A stretch of DNA of 64,000 bases from Antedon bifida (GCA_963402885.1 OY727093.1:930001-994000), one strand, 5' to 3'; shown: positions 38,301 to 48,937, counted from the stretch's first letter. Notes: generated by a model not told the origin, from the letters alone. Translations and numbers: made by a program.

Positions 38301-41300
38301 ACATGATGTTGAATTATGTAAGTAGAGACATGCTTGGGGCCACAGTACCACTAAGAAAAATCACTTATCATAATATGTTATGATGAAATGAGTGACATCA
38401 TTGTATTATACCATTGAACATGATGTAGGTTGTATACTGAATAACAATTCAACATCTACTCTTAAGCTTTGTCTACACTATCAAACTAGCTTGACAACAA
38501 AAGTGTGATGTGCCCAAATATGGTTGTGATATTCACATCATCATGTCCATATATGGAGTGAATACCTACCTTGTTTTGGTAATGGATAAGCAACGCCGAA
38601 ATAGTCTTCATAAAATTGTATTGTTTTGTTTAGAACCTCAAAAGCCAAATCCATTTCATCGATTTGTCTACCGGGAGCATGAACGCCAATCTGCAAAAAT
38701 TATTAACATAATAATTTTTCTTTATAATTCAAGCAGACAAATAAATAAGAAATATTTGAGCATACTTTTCTCCGCAATTAAAATATACTTAGGTATACGC
38801 ATCTAAGAAACATAATGTATAAAATATATATATTATAAACATATTGTTATTGCACATTATCTGCCTTCCGTCTTTTTTAAGGAGTCAATTGACTTTTAGA
38901 AGCCACTACAACATACTCTAATGTACATACTCTAATGTACATACTCTAATGTACATACTCTAATGTACATACTCTAATGTACATACTCTAATGTACATAC
39001 TCTAATGTACATACTCTAGTGCCATGAAGTTTTAAATAACATTATATTAACATTTATGATTTTCTTGTAAAACAATCTGCATCAACTCTAGATATGTTTC
39101 ACATTTTTTTTTACAAAAATACTGTTAATACAGTGTTGGGATTTTGATGAAGGAATTAGATTGGATGGATGGTTGGGGCTTATTTTTAGAAATGTCTTCA
39201 ATCTGTTCCTATACCATTAGACAATTAATATACAGTTATTTTTACAAATAATATATATAAATCCAAATTACTGAAAAAATGGCAATGCTGTGGGTATCAG
39301 TGGCTGGATCTCAATGGAGATACAAAAAAAAAGCGAAAAGCTAAATCAAAACGATAAAGTAAAACAGCCAGAAAAAATGAGCAGAGCTTTCAGACAACAC
39401 TAGCCCTTCATCAGCACAAACCATCAGACTTTTAAATAAACTTTTATCTTTTTTATCTATATATTATTATGATGTTTTTTATATTCTAATGTTAAGTGTT
39501 TTATATATTAAATATATAAAACACCTTACATATAGTGTTCTTAAATATGTTAATACTCTTTTAACCAAATGTTTTAAATATTTTTATATTCTACACTATG
39601 AAATACATTAAAAATATTTTTCCTATTTGAGGACGAAATGAAGTGAAATTGGAATATATATAATATACACAACACTGTATTTTGGATTTCATTTCACAAA
39701 TTGATTTGATTGTCATGGTCATTTAAAACAACCTGAAGCATGAACAAGGGGTCAGAGACCCGGCTTTTAAAATTTTAGATTCATAAAGTGTGAGTCACTG
39801 TGTTTCTTGGAATAGATAACCTTAATGTCCTGGCAACTAGCCAACTTACACAATTTTATGCTAATATTGTAATAAAAGACTGAAATAATATTATGTAACT
39901 TTAAATCCCTTGTATTTTAAATGTTAATGTTACCATGGGCCACAACAAAGTAAATCATTTTATTATAATAATAATCAAATGCTACCTTATATAATGCATA
40001 TTATATAGGCATATGTTAATTACATTTGTTCTATATTTGTATATTAACTCTCCTGTTATTGGCGAATTCTTTTTTGCTGTTGTTTTGGGTTTTGAAATAA
40101 AAATAAAAAATAAATAAATAAAAAATAAACTTAATGTATCAATTATTAACTATATTATTAACTAATCCTATCTTTTGCATTGTATATTTCAAAATTCAGG
40201 GATTTGTTTTAATATGTCTGAGTGTTATGTGTACTATCATGATATCTAGGGTTGTACAGAAGTTACATTTTAGTAGCTGTACTTATACAGAGTAGTACAT
40301 TGTAGGTTATATAAAGTTCATTTTTGGTTAAAAGTAGCGGCTGATTGATAGACAGATGTAGTTTTCGTAACGGTTGAATAATTTTAAAGATGCATAAATT
40401 ACGGTAACAGCACAGATTGTATGTTACAAAATACATTCAGACGACGAAAAAAAAAGAAGAATGTTCTTGAATTTCATTAATAAAAATCAAAACTGATTTT
40501 ATGTTTGATGTTTGATTATATGTACTGTATGTATTAAATTAAATTTCATAGACATTTATTGCGCAAGTCACAAAATATTTAGGGTTGTGGCGTCACCAAT
40601 CGACAGTGGAAAACACAGAAAGAGAAACATAAATGTTTAATTTAATAAAACACTTAAGAATTTTATGCATAAATTATATTTATTTTGAACCTACCTTTAA
40701 ACCATCTCGTATAGTTGAGGTTTTATTTTCAAATTCTGAAACGACAAACGCAACTAAGTATGTGCTCATATTCAACGATTTTTCAAAAACATCCACCTCC
40801 AAGTTGTCGCTAGAAGAAGTTGTGGAAACTAGAGGCATGTTGAATAACGTATGGTATTGCGGTTCTCGGACCATGTTTAACTCGAATGTGGCTTTGAATC
40901 CTGGTTCATCAAAACATGGGAATGCAGCGCGGGCGTCCGACGCCTCAAACTGCGTTGTAGCTATCGTTCTAATAAAAACAAATTCACAAAGTTTATTTCA
41001 AAATGGCAAATTATGATTTACTTTATTTGATAGCACAACAAGTATAGGTTGACGACCTCCTTGATGTAATATACAAAATATAATTTGTTTTCATGATGTT
41101 CATTAAAAAATGGTAATGCTCAATTTAATTAATTTCAACACCATACATACAGAGTAATATGTGACACATAAATGGAGAGAAGAAACTACCAAAAATAATT
41201 ACAAAATAAAAACTCAATATTTTTCTTCTTTTGTTGATTTAGAGTGAGCATACATTTAAGTTAATGTGATATCAGTAGTAGGAGCTAAATATTCATACAG

Positions 41301-44126
41301 TAGGTACAAATTAAGAGCGAGGAAAGCTAACAAATATGAACAGACATGCTAGCCACCTTATCCACGTAAATTATTGGGCTTTTCCAAAGAAAGTTTGGTT
41401 TTTCCAAAGTTTGGTTTTCCCAGTACAATTACAGGGAATAGAAATTCTGATTTATTTACTGATGAAGGGTTCTAGCAGGGAGCAACAATGGTTACAGTAA
41501 AGCTCTGTTTACACTATTAAATTACCTGTAGTTTGACAAAAAAGTGTGATGTGCCCAAATAAGGTAGTGATATGCCCAAATATGATAGTGATATGTCCAT
41601 ATATGGGCACATCACATTTTTTGTCACATAAATATTAAATAGTGTAGAACCAAATATTATTACAAAGTTTTCAATATTTTTCAGTTTATTACTTTATTTG
41701 GGTTTTATACTTAATTATTCACTCAATTAGTAAAAAACAAAGAAAAAGCTAATTACGCAAAAAATGATTTAATCTAATTTAGAGAACAAAGGAAAAATGA
41801 TTTCAGCTACTGAACACGTCTAAGTTTACTTATGTCTTAGTTTTTAAATCACTATATGAATCATACGATGAAAAAAACGCAAAATAATAAATGTAGAGTG
41901 ACTTCTGTGATTCATACTACTGTCACGCATTTTCAGGAAGTGTCGAAGGCCTTTGTACACAACCACTCGCCAAATCTTGGTTCTAAACCAAACTTTACAG
42001 ACATACTCCATGTTGGGTGCGACTACTAAGAGACGGTTATTGTAAATGAAACAGGTTAATGCTGTTCCTGATTCTGACTAGGAAGATAAAGGGACAATAG
42101 TGAAAAGTAGAAAGTTGATGGAATGATTCTGCTGATAACATGTGGAATACTCTGATGATGAAACTTAATGATAGTGCTGATAGCTGTATAGGCAAGACCT
42201 GGTTATTATCAACATACTTTGGTATTGTTAAGTAAATTCGGTAAGCAAATACTGTAGTTATATTGTAGTCTTATATTTCTTAACAATGCGCGTCCCCTGT
42301 TGATCCTGTCATGGTCTATTCGTCTATACAGGCTTTTTTTAAATTTATTTATTATCTTAATATATCTCATCTTTAGTGGGCCTCCTATCACAAGACCTTG
42401 GGGTTTCCTGGAGGTCCCTTTCATCTTTTTGTTATGTGCATTGTTTCAGATGAAATGAATAGATTGATTTAGTGTTGTAAAGAGTCTTTTTTTTTCAGAC
42501 ACTTTTTTAAAATTGTTTGGGACTCGAGGCAATTATAAACAAATATTAGCAAAATATAATTTGCGTTTAGCAGTAAATAAACTGACATTAAAATCAATTT
42601 ATTATGATTATATGTAATATTAACAGTGCTTAGCTACAGTACTTTAAACATCATGTCACACCTCAGAGAGTGGTGGGAAAAACTACTACAGTATAATTAT
42701 CTTATTAATTTAATAGTGTAAAAAGTGTAAACCATCTTTATTTTTGGCACAAAACATATTTTTTCCACATCCATTAAATTTATGTTATTTTTCTTATATT
42801 TAGAAAATCTATATATTTCCAATATTAATTGTATATTTTTATGATTTTGTTATATAAAATAGGTAATTATTTGAATCTTGTTCAAAGATTCCTCTAGATG
42901 TACATCAATTTAACAAAATTGTATGATTTGCTAACATGCCTTTCAGTATATATTATTTGTATGTTAAAGACTTCCTGAAAAACACCAACTCACTTAAATT
43001 CTAACATTTAGTTGTTCATTACTGTTTTTTTAATTTGTTTTCTGCACACAAAACATTTCAAAGATTAAGATGAAACAAAATGTATATATTACAGTAAAAA
43101 AAGTACAAAAAGATTGCAAAAAGGAGGCCAAAATAATTTATGGACAACAAACTAAAAATGTTAAAATAAATGCAATTTATTATTTAAGAACACAATAACA
43201 ATTATGTACTGTTTAATCTTCTTTTGTTTAACTATTTGTGCCTTATTTGTTTTCGTGGTTGTTGCAAAAAAAAAAGAACAGTTTTTCAATTATAAATGTT
43301 GGCAGGTACAGTATGTTAGTTAATAACAGAATGAATGTTTGCAACAAGTACCTGCATGTATAATTAAAATAAAAAATAAAATATGAACAATGACTTACTT
43401 TGTGACACCGTTTTCATCGACATACGTACTTCGATAGAAACCTGCTAACCCATCATTCAAAACATATGTAAAATTAATGCATATTTCAATTTCACCTTCA
43501 ATCTCATTGACGAAAACAATATCGGCCTGTTCTAGTTTTTCATTAAGCACGTACTTATCTAGAGGAATGCTTTGCTTTGAAGCATCCAATACCTCAACTT
43601 TCGAAAGTGTCATATTTTTTGCATGTAAAACGAGTAATTTTGTTGGATTTTGTACCATAGCATTAATAATGACACTGCCTGTTACATCATAAGTTGTTAG
43701 GTTTGGATGTAGAAAGATACGATATGATGTTGGTATAACATCAGTAGGAAGACGTACACTGTTCCAAGGCCATGGGCTGGGAGTAGGGTTTATTGGGGGT
43801 GGTTTTGTCGTTTGCTGAGCAACTGTTGTGTAAATATTTGTTGTTGATCCAACATCTCTAGAACATCTAGGCCTAGCGAAGCTTGACACCACTGCGATGG
43901 CTAAAACCAGAATCAAAGCCGCAAATACAATACATGTTGATCTACCCCGTCCACAAGATCGAACAGTTGACTGAGACCGCTTCCCTCCTCGGAACGTCGT
44001 CGTCCCACCACCACCACTGCTCTGCTGCTGGTGGCCTGCCAACGGAGCAAATGCGTTGTTTTCTTCATCAGAAAAGTCATCATCTTGAATATTTTTTAGT
44101 TGTCGGTAAGATCTGTCAGTGGCCAT
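26337..44126 (-). CDS. M1-family zinc aminopeptidase, type II membrane protein (aminopeptidase gene 1, ANPEP-like), 17 coding exons
   Basis: A 980-residue ectopeptidase that should remove N-terminal residues from extracellular peptides. Coding exons, 5' to 3': 43399-44126, 40695-40968, 38570-38690, 37747-37901, 37250-37363, 36667-36801, 34869-35003, 33356-33501, 32861-32940, 32372-32558, 31901-32048, 31113-31192, 30007-30111, 29429-29596, 28475-28612, 28304-28385, 26337-26483. All borders are GT-AG and phases agree. Residues 1-62 are cytoplasmic (start ATG at 44126, GATATGGCC), about 65-83 form the membrane anchor, and a Thr/Pro stalk follows. Catalytic features are the substrate-binding GAMEN (385-389), HELAH (421-425) with the third zinc ligand E444, and the transition-state Tyr in ISYDK (Y507). 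The C-terminal half is an ERAP1_C-type helical domain ending in [14 protein letters not shown]. The family is certain; orthology to APN, TRHDE or LNPEP/ERAP is not resolved. Introns hold many repeats. Confidence 0.93.
26735..26830 (+). mobile_element. Degraded tRNA-derived SINE remnant
   Basis: GTGGGATAGCTCAGTAAAAC resembles a tRNA-type A-box head, and AGGATTCAACATTC lies where a decayed B box would be. It lies in the last intron of aminopeptidase gene 1. Confidence 0.25.
26951..27081. mobile_element. MITE family B copy
   Basis: Its ends are TAAAGCTCTGTCTACACTAC and TGATAGTGCAGACAGACCTTA. They form terminal inverted repeats flanked by TA, the target of Tc1/mariner-type transposases. The internal sequence is rearranged compared with the other copies. 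Confidence 0.7.
27705..28190. repeat. Pyrimidine-rich minisatellite (CTCACTTCATTCCCTCC type)
   Basis: Irregular mixture of TCATTCCCTCCC, CTCACTTCATTCC and CTCA units over about 480 bp in the last intron of aminopeptidase gene 1. On the + strand it leaves a long open frame rich in Ser, Leu, Pro and His, an artefact of the stop-free repeat. On the gene strand it is GA-rich. Confidence 0.95.
28915..29135. repeat. Tandem minisatellite, 35-bp unit
   Basis: About six near-identical units of TGTATAGAAGGTTATTGTAC and ATGTACACCATAGAG. Each holds the palindrome TGTACATGTACA. It lies in the intron between exons 14 and 15 of aminopeptidase gene 1. Confidence 0.95.
29150..29285 (+). mobile_element. Possible LINE 3' tail
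   Basis: T-rich 3'-UTR-like sequence ending GGCGAAATAAATGATATGAT, similar in style to the element end at 3600. Intronic. Weak evidence. Confidence 0.25.
30540..31135. repeat. Tandem minisatellite, 87-bp unit derived from an exon-intron junction
   Basis: About six to seven units (period 87 bp, for example AGTAAGATGT at 30941 and 31028). Read on the gene strand, every unit contains ACTCACATCTTACTAA followed by GTAAGA or GTAACA. This is the 3' end of exon 12 of aminopeptidase gene 1 plus its donor. The rightmost unit overlaps the real exon (31113-31192). Confidence 0.95.
31573..31747. mobile_element. MITE family B, nearly complete copy
   Basis: Terminal inverted repeats TAAAGCTCTGTCTACACTAT and GTGTGGACAGAGCTTTA, with inner TGTGCCCAAATATGG and CCATATATGGACACATCACA. 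It sits in the intron between exons 11 and 12 of aminopeptidase gene 1. Confidence 0.85.
33285..33351 (+). other. G-rich tract next to a splice donor
   Basis: Runs such as GGGGGTGGGGGG and GGGAGGGGGTGAGAGGGAGAGGG end a few bases from the donor of exon 8 of aminopeptidase gene 1 (exon edge 33356). G-quadruplex formation is possible on the + strand; the pre-mRNA strand is C-rich. Confidence 0.5.
34745..34796 (+). other. G-quadruplex-prone tract
   Basis: GGGATGGGGGCGGGGGTGG followed by more G4-5 runs, with loops of one to six bases. It lies within the intron about 75 bp downstream of exon 7 of aminopeptidase gene 1. Confidence 0.6.
35383..35554. mobile_element. MITE family B copy
   Basis: Left end TAAAGCTCTGTCTACACTAT and inner TGTGCCCAAACATGG / CCATATATGGGCACATCACA. 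The right end is mutated (AGTGTAGATAAGGCTTTA). Intron between exons 6 and 7 of aminopeptidase gene 1. Confidence 0.8.
36310..36645. repeat. Tandem minisatellite, 39-bp unit
   Basis: Eight to nine units of AAGCCTCATTACTTTGAAGT plus TTAAGTAAGCACTCACACT. It ends about 20 bp before exon 6 of aminopeptidase gene 1 (exon edge 36667), on the donor side. Confidence 0.95.
37440..37560 (+). mobile_element. Degraded tRNA-derived SINE
   Basis: GGTGGTTAACAAGTTTGATT resembles a tRNA A box and GGGTTCAAGTCTTGA a B box, with CCAATCCCAGGGTC between them, as in tRNA-headed SINEs. It has lost tRNA folding. Intron between exons 4 and 5 of aminopeptidase gene 1. Confidence 0.4.
38463..38556. mobile_element. MITE family B, right-truncated copy beside an exon
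   Basis: It begins TAAGCTTTGTCTACACTATC and stops after TGTCCATATATGG. The break is about 14 bp from the donor edge of exon 3 of aminopeptidase gene 1 (38570). Confidence 0.75.
38913..39015. repeat. Tandem repeat, 14-bp unit
   Basis: About seven perfect units of TACTCTAATGTACA in the intron between exons 2 and 3 of aminopeptidase gene 1. Confidence 0.95.
40030..40130 (+). mobile_element. Possible retroelement 3' end with A-rich tail
   Basis: CTCTCCTGTTATTGGCGAATTC, a T-rich segment and then AAATAAAAATAAAAAATAAA. Looks like a polyadenylated insert, but the body is not identified. Confidence 0.2.
41498..41650. mobile_element. MITE family B copy
   Basis: Left end TAAAGCTCTGTTTACACTAT and inner TGTGATGTGCCCAAAT and CATATATGGGCACATCACA. 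The right end is decayed (TTAAATAGTGTAGAACC). First intron of aminopeptidase gene 1. Confidence 0.75.
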
Positions 44127-44483
44127 ATCTCTAAACAAATACTAGCCTGTATGACTGCCTACACTTTTAGATACTTGTTTATTTACAGTCTGCACCATAC
44201 TCAAGGTCGTACTTCCCCATAAGTATTTACTTAGAGTAGGGAGACCTCTATAATAAACGTAATGATGTTGGTGGCGATGTTTTAAAATCTTCAGTAAGAG
44301 CCTCGTAAGAGCCTAAATTAGTTTTGAATATTGGTTAATAATTTTGTAAAATAATAAATTATTAAATGTATCTATTATCATGGAAATATAGTGGTTAAAT
44401 AGAATAAAAAAAGACTTCTAAATATATAATGCTGTGATTTAAATAATAATAATTCGTCAAAACCACTAAAAATGTTTCATATT
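44127..44483. promoter_or_regulatory. Promoter region of aminopeptidase gene 1 / short intergenic
   Basis: Only about 360 bp separate the start codon of aminopeptidase gene 1 from the polyadenylation signal of the secreted-protein gene on the same strand, so the peptidase promoter and 5' UTR must lie here or overlap that gene. No clear TATA box was identified. Confidence 0.35.
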
Positions 44484-44489
44484 TTTATT
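44484..44489 (-). terminator. Polyadenylation signal of the secreted-protein gene
   Basis: TTTATT on + reads AATAAA on the gene strand, about 44 nt past the stop codon at 44533. Confidence 0.55.
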
Positions 44490-44532
44490 CAGTGTGTACT
44501 GAAAATAAAACGTTTATCTCAGCTTCAAACTG

Positions 44533-46303
44533 TTATGCTGCATCCAGTATATTCCGTCCATATTTTTTAACTAAAGATCGTAATTGTTCGATTTCTTCAT
44601 CATTAGGAACTCCTTCAACCTCTACGACCTCTTTTTTATTTTCATTTCTTGGATGTTGAGAGTTCCCTTTGTTTCTTTCCTCTGACTGATTGACACCAGG
44701 CCGATTAACCATTTTATCTGGTACTCCGACATCGTATTCGATACCGTTGGACAAACCTGAAAAAAAAAAACACGAATATCTTTACTAAATTGTTAACGGA
44801 ATTCTTTTCTTTGTAGCCTTATTATTTAATAACTTAAAAGTTCTCCACAAACAATAACTTTCGGATCTTGTGATTTATCTCTCAACGCTTGGTTACAACG
44901 CAACGATGAGAACCAAGTCAATATCTCTGGTCGTCTAAAGCTCTGTCTACACTATCAAACTAGTTTGACAAAATGTGATGTGCCCAAATATGGTAGTGAT
45001 ATGACATAATTGTGTACATTATACATTTTTTGTCGCATAAATTGATAGTGTAAAGAGAGATCTTTAGTATAACATTAAAATACAGTTTGATTGTAATAAT
45101 AAAATCCTACAGAATTAAAAGTCTTCGTATTTGACTAAGAGTTAGACTCACCCGGATGCTCCTTAGCGTTTACCATTGCCATGATCTGATCAGCTTCAGC
45201 ACCCTCCACGTCCTCTCCTGCAAAGTCCTCTCTCACAAATGTCGGCTGCTGTGCTTCTTGATTAGGCTTACTAAGCTCTTGGTTACTAAGTTCATCAACA
45301 GCATTTTGTTGTTGACCAACATTGGTATCATCTGTTTTCTCAGAATTATCTACACCTCCTCCGGGCAAATATTGAGTACCTAGGTCTTCAGAATCTTTAC
45401 CTTCATCATACTTGGCTTGTCCGATTGGCGGTAAGTTCCTCCCGGTCCCATAATCTTTACGTTCATCATACTTGGCTTGTCCGATTGGCGGTAAGTTCCC
45501 CCCGGTCCCATAATCTAAATATTCTTCAAACAATGACGGGTAGTTTTCAGCGATGTTACTAATTTCAGAATAATCTAAATTATTTAAATCATTATAATCT
45601 TTAACTTTCTTCTCTGAGTTCACATTAGGCGATGTATTTGCAGTTTTTACACCAAGTGTCTTGCCATTTTCATGAATTAAATTGATTGGTTCGTTATTAT
45701 TAAGCTCAATGTAATCATTGGTGTTGTCTTCACTGATTACGAATCCTTCCGTGGTTGCTTCACCACCGTAGCCGTACCCTGCAATTCCAGAATACGGTAG
45801 AGGGCTGGGTAAGAATGAAATAGTCCCTGAATACTGATGAACTTCAGACGGAATGTTACCATTCAATGGCTGTTGCGGGTTACTTAAACCTTGGTTCTTC
45901 ACTGCCGGAATTTTCTGCGTCTGGTCATCAGATTTAGCATTTTGTTTTGGTACCTAGTTTTAAATGCAAAATATGGTTAATCATATAGTATAAATTACAA
46001 TTAAACCCGCTACCAACAGTTGCTGTATCTGCTTCATCAAAGTAGGCCTAGGCCTAGACAGCCTTCCAATAAGAAGAGTCTTTTTGCTATCTATCGTCTT
46101 CATCCGATTTTATTGGTGGTTAGTCAGTTTTCAATGTTTTTTACTTTACCCAGGCCTAGGCATATGCCTAAACTAAGGTTGGCCTAGCTAGTCTGGGCTA
46201 GCCTAGCTATCCTTTAATGATTAACAACACTTACAATTGCTGGTGCCGAGAGAACACAGTGAGCAATAATTAAACAGATAACGCCATGGTACATGTTAAA
46301 CAT
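44533..46303 (-). CDS. Acidic secreted protein of unknown function, three coding exons
   Basis: Exons 46235-46303, 45152-45953 and 44533-44756 join in phase to encode 364 residues. The first exon supplies a signal peptide (MFNMYHGVICLIIAHCVLSA, cleavage likely before PAIVP). The mature chain is acidic and rich in Asn, Gly, Gln and Glu, with no cysteine seen and low predicted order. It holds a 20-residue tandem duplication at about residues 168-208 (NLPPIGQAKYDE with a DYGTG linker). Near the C-terminus are dibasic sites (NENKKEV, VKKYGR) and a possibly helical block EEIEQLRSLVKKYG. The composition recalls granins or neuropeptide precursors, but no bioactive-peptide series with GKR sites is present, so the role is unknown. 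The second intron contains family B and A MITE copies. It sits head-to-head with the leucine-rich-repeat gene and upstream of aminopeptidase gene 1. Confidence 0.8.
44887..44917. mobile_element. MITE family A, extreme internal-deletion remnant
   Basis: Only the two ends remain: CTTGGTTACAACGCAACG joined to GATGAGAACCAAG. It lies in the intron of the secreted-protein gene, about 20 bp from a family B copy. Confidence 0.5.
44936..45066. mobile_element. MITE family B copy
   Basis: Left end TAAAGCTCTGTCTACACTAT and inner TGTGCCCAAATATGG. The right end is mutated (TTGATAGTGTAAAGAGAGAT). Second intron of the secreted-protein gene. Confidence 0.8.
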
Positions 46304-46915
46304 GTTCACTCATTCACTTTAAAATCAAAAACTTTTTAAAATGTCTACTTTCTCATTTTTAGTTCATTACAATTCTGTATGTCGTGTACATATGTATGTT
46401 GTGTAATTGTATTGCGTGCTTAATTCGAATATTAAAAATTGTTATTGCGCGCAGAAGTATTTCTTGCGTAAACGCGCAGATTCCTTTCTTTCGATCGTCG
46501 ATCCTCAGCAGTAGTAGTCGGTGCCTCGTTCAGTGTCGTCATGCGAATAAAATTACGATTTTTAAAATAGAGGCCTATCTAGCTAGGCCTAACATTTGAA
46601 ATCTACCCTAGGAGATTATGTGTTTGTGGAATTTTGGATAAGTGTCAACTTACTGGATAAAAACTGTTTTATGTTAGTTCGTCACAACTTGTGGTTAAAA
46701 GTATGATAATTGGTCGTTTTTCTCTTCCTATATGTTGATTCAGGACGTATATTGTAAGATTAAAAGTCGTCACCATAATTAACGATGCATTATTCAAATA
46801 TTTATTCTCACTTACGATACTTTTTTTATTTCACAGAAAACAAAGAATGACGTCAGACCAACGATCAAGTTTTTAAAGAAATTCCAATTACTATTTAAAT
46901 ATCTTCATTATATTC
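46304..46915. promoter_or_regulatory. Shared upstream region of two divergent genes
   Basis: Start codons of the - strand secreted-protein gene (46303) and the + strand leucine-rich-repeat gene (46916) are 612 bp apart. The middle (about 46440-46560) is richer in CpG (TTGCGCGCAGAAG, TAAACGCGCAG, TTTCGATCGTCGATCC), as expected for a bidirectional promoter. TTATTTCACAG ending at 46839 could be an acceptor for a 5' UTR exon of the + strand gene. Confidence 0.45.
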
Positions 46916-48937
46916 ATGGAAACTAACATCAATTTGATGGATATCTGTAAAGAGAATCCTGTAATATCAGGATTCAATTTAGATGATCACCCTGGGATTT
47001 TATCTTACTTGAAAAATAATTTACGAGAAGATCGAGAGGTTCCAGCCACAATTTGTGATATGTTAGCAGATTTCATTGAAGATCAAGTTTTCGAGTTTGA
47101 AAATGCTGAGTATTTTGGCTTCGGAAGATCTATGATCAATTCAGAAGTGTCACAAAGAATTTTAAAAATTCTAGGAAAAGTTTCTCTTGAAACACGTTAC
47201 GAAAACCCAAAGAATGGACACTTAATTCCGAGCCACTTACTTCACAGACATTTCCCGTCGTTTACCGAACTGCAGGCTAGGCAGTACTCATTTGATTTCT
47301 TACGACGTCACGAGAAGGAGCCAAATTATTTTATTTTTTCTAATCGGGTCATGCAGGATTACGTAATAGCGATTTGGTGTTGCAGTAACTTAGAAGATAC
47401 GGTCACCAGTAACCTTCAGATCTCACAAGCTCTTGAACATTGTCTCCAGTTACTGCCATCAACTAGAGGTGTTTGCAGCATTCTGGCAGGTCTCATTGCC
47501 AAGTTCCATCCAGAGAAATTACGTAGCTATCTTAGGACATTGGTGAAAGCAAGCTGTGTGAACGATATTGCAGAACATGACTTGCAGATAATGATGGTTG
47601 AAAGTGTGTACGAGGCTAAAGGTGGAAACTTGTGCTCCATGGTTGAAGAACTCCTTCCCACTCTATGCATCAGTATTAAGAATAATCGAATTCATCATCT
47701 ACCGTATGTGGTCTCCGCTATTGGATATTTTGTACAACATTCACATTATCTGTCTAGTGTTGACTTAAGTAATGCTGGAGTTGATGCTTGTGTGGTGCCG
47801 TTCTTTACTAATCACATTCACGACGAAACACCACTTCAGTCAATCAATTTTAGAAACAATGACCTCGGACCAGATGGTCTTCATGCCATCAATTTGATAC
47901 TATCACTCATGACGTCACTGGTTTATCTTGAATTAAGTGAATGTAATATTGGTAACAAGGGGTTCAAGAACTTAGCGACGTCGATGAAGTACATGCCGCT
48001 TCTTCATCTTCGAGTTCAGAAAAATGGAATCACGGATGATGGGTTTATTGTCGCTGTTGACAACTTCTGTTATTGTGAAACGCTCGAATTAATCGACGTC
48101 TCAAAAAATTCAATCACAAACAAATCCACTGTTGCCTTTTCTAAGAAGTTCTGCCATCTGAAATATTTGAGACATTTGGACATGAGTGAGAATTTGATTT
48201 CTGATGATGGAGTCAGCGCAATTTCTGTTTATCTACACGAAATTCAAAACTTGACTTTCTTACAATTAGCATCGAATCGTGTCGGCTTAGAAGGTGCTAT
48301 GAGCATTGCCGAAAACTTACATAAAGTTACAAAACTAACTCATTTAAATTTAAGCTGCAATGAAATTCCACTACAGGGATTGTTCGCGTTAAACAGTGCC
48401 AGGAAAAACCACCTGGTCGCAAATAATTTGCGGATTAGCGGACAAAAATCTTCGTCTTGCTTTAACTCGATCGGTTACTCGCCGTTGTTCTCGACGTCAA
48501 TGTCGTCACTTAAAAAGATGAGTGACGTTGATCTTTACGAAAAGTGCGAATCGATGTCTGAGATTGCGCAAAAGTCGGCGCAGTCATTGCAGCAACGACT
48601 TGCTGTTAATGACGCAATGAGTACCCTGGATGACGCAATTGAATACATGACCAACTCATTAAAGAGAGAGAGTAAACACAGGAGAACACAAGTATGGAAA
48701 GAGCTTGAAGATGAGACACTGCTGGATGAACTCGATAACAACTCGTTAAAATCGAGTGTTCAATTCATTAGTAGATCTAGCACTTTAGATCGTGATATAA
48801 GAAGTAAGAAAAAAGAAGTGGAAGTAGATGAATGGAAAACAAGATCATTGGATAGAATGAGAATGAAACGAAAAGGATTGAAATTAGAAATAAAACCGCA
48901 TGCAATTCAGGAGGTTTATGAATCAAACTTTGTTTAG
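46916..48937 (+). CDS. Leucine-rich-repeat protein resembling an NLR lacking its NACHT domain
   Basis: A 673-residue protein in one exon. The ATG at 46916 is preceded by an in-frame TAA at 46874. Residues about 1-250 are helical and include PNYFIFSNRVMQDYVIAIW (136-154), which resembles the winged-helix/HD2 segment before the repeats in NLR proteins. Residues about 278-495 form roughly seven ribonuclease-inhibitor-type repeats (for example LVYLELSECNIGNKGFKNLA, LRHLDMSENLISDDGVSAI). Residues 530-673 are charged, Ser-rich and partly coiled-coil. There is no P-loop (GxxxxGKS/T) or Walker B, so it cannot work as a standard NTPase-driven NLR; a scaffold, adaptor or regulatory role is possible but inferred. 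Only about 600 bp separate it from the divergent gene, leaving little room for a missing NACHT exon unless it lies beyond that gene. Confidence 0.85.
   Translation: METNINLMDICKENPVISGFNLDDHPGILSYLKNNLREDREVPATICDMLADFIEDQVFEFENAEYFGFGRSMINSEVSQRILKILGKVSLETRYENPKNGHLIPSHLLHRHFPSFTELQARQYSFDFLRRHEKEPNYFIFSNRVMQDYVIAIWCCSNLEDTVTSNLQISQALEHCLQLLPSTRGVCSILAGLIAKFHPEKLRSYLRTLVKASCVNDIAEHDLQIMMVESVYEAKGGNLCSMVEELLPTLCISIKNNRIHHLPYVVSAIGYFVQHSHYLSSVDLSNAGVDACVVPFFTNHIHDETPLQSINFRNNDLGPDGLHAINLILSLMTSLVYLELSECNIGNKGFKNLATSMKYMPLLHLRVQKNGITDDGFIVAVDNFCYCETLELIDVSKNSITNKSTVAFSKKFCHLKYLRHLDMSENLISDDGVSAISVYLHEIQNLTFLQLASNRVGLEGAMSIAENLHKVTKLTHLNLSCNEIPLQGLFALNSARKNHLVANNLRISGQKSSSCFNSIGYSPLFSTSMSSLKKMSDVDLYEKCESMSEIAQKSAQSLQQRLAVNDAMSTLDDAIEYMTNSLKRESKHRRTQVWKELEDETLLDELDNNSLKSSVQFISRSSTLDRDIRSKKKEVEVDEWKTRSLDRMRMKRKGLKLEIKPHAIQEVYESNFV

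Noticed and set aside
42209..42424. 71-codon - strand frame in the first intron of aminopeptidase gene 1
   Set aside because: Surrounding sequence resembles an old retroelement tail on the + strand; no recognisable protein.
43477..44134. Two + strand frames opposite exon 1 of aminopeptidase gene 1
   Set aside because: They mirror the coding exon on the other strand and lack any independent support.
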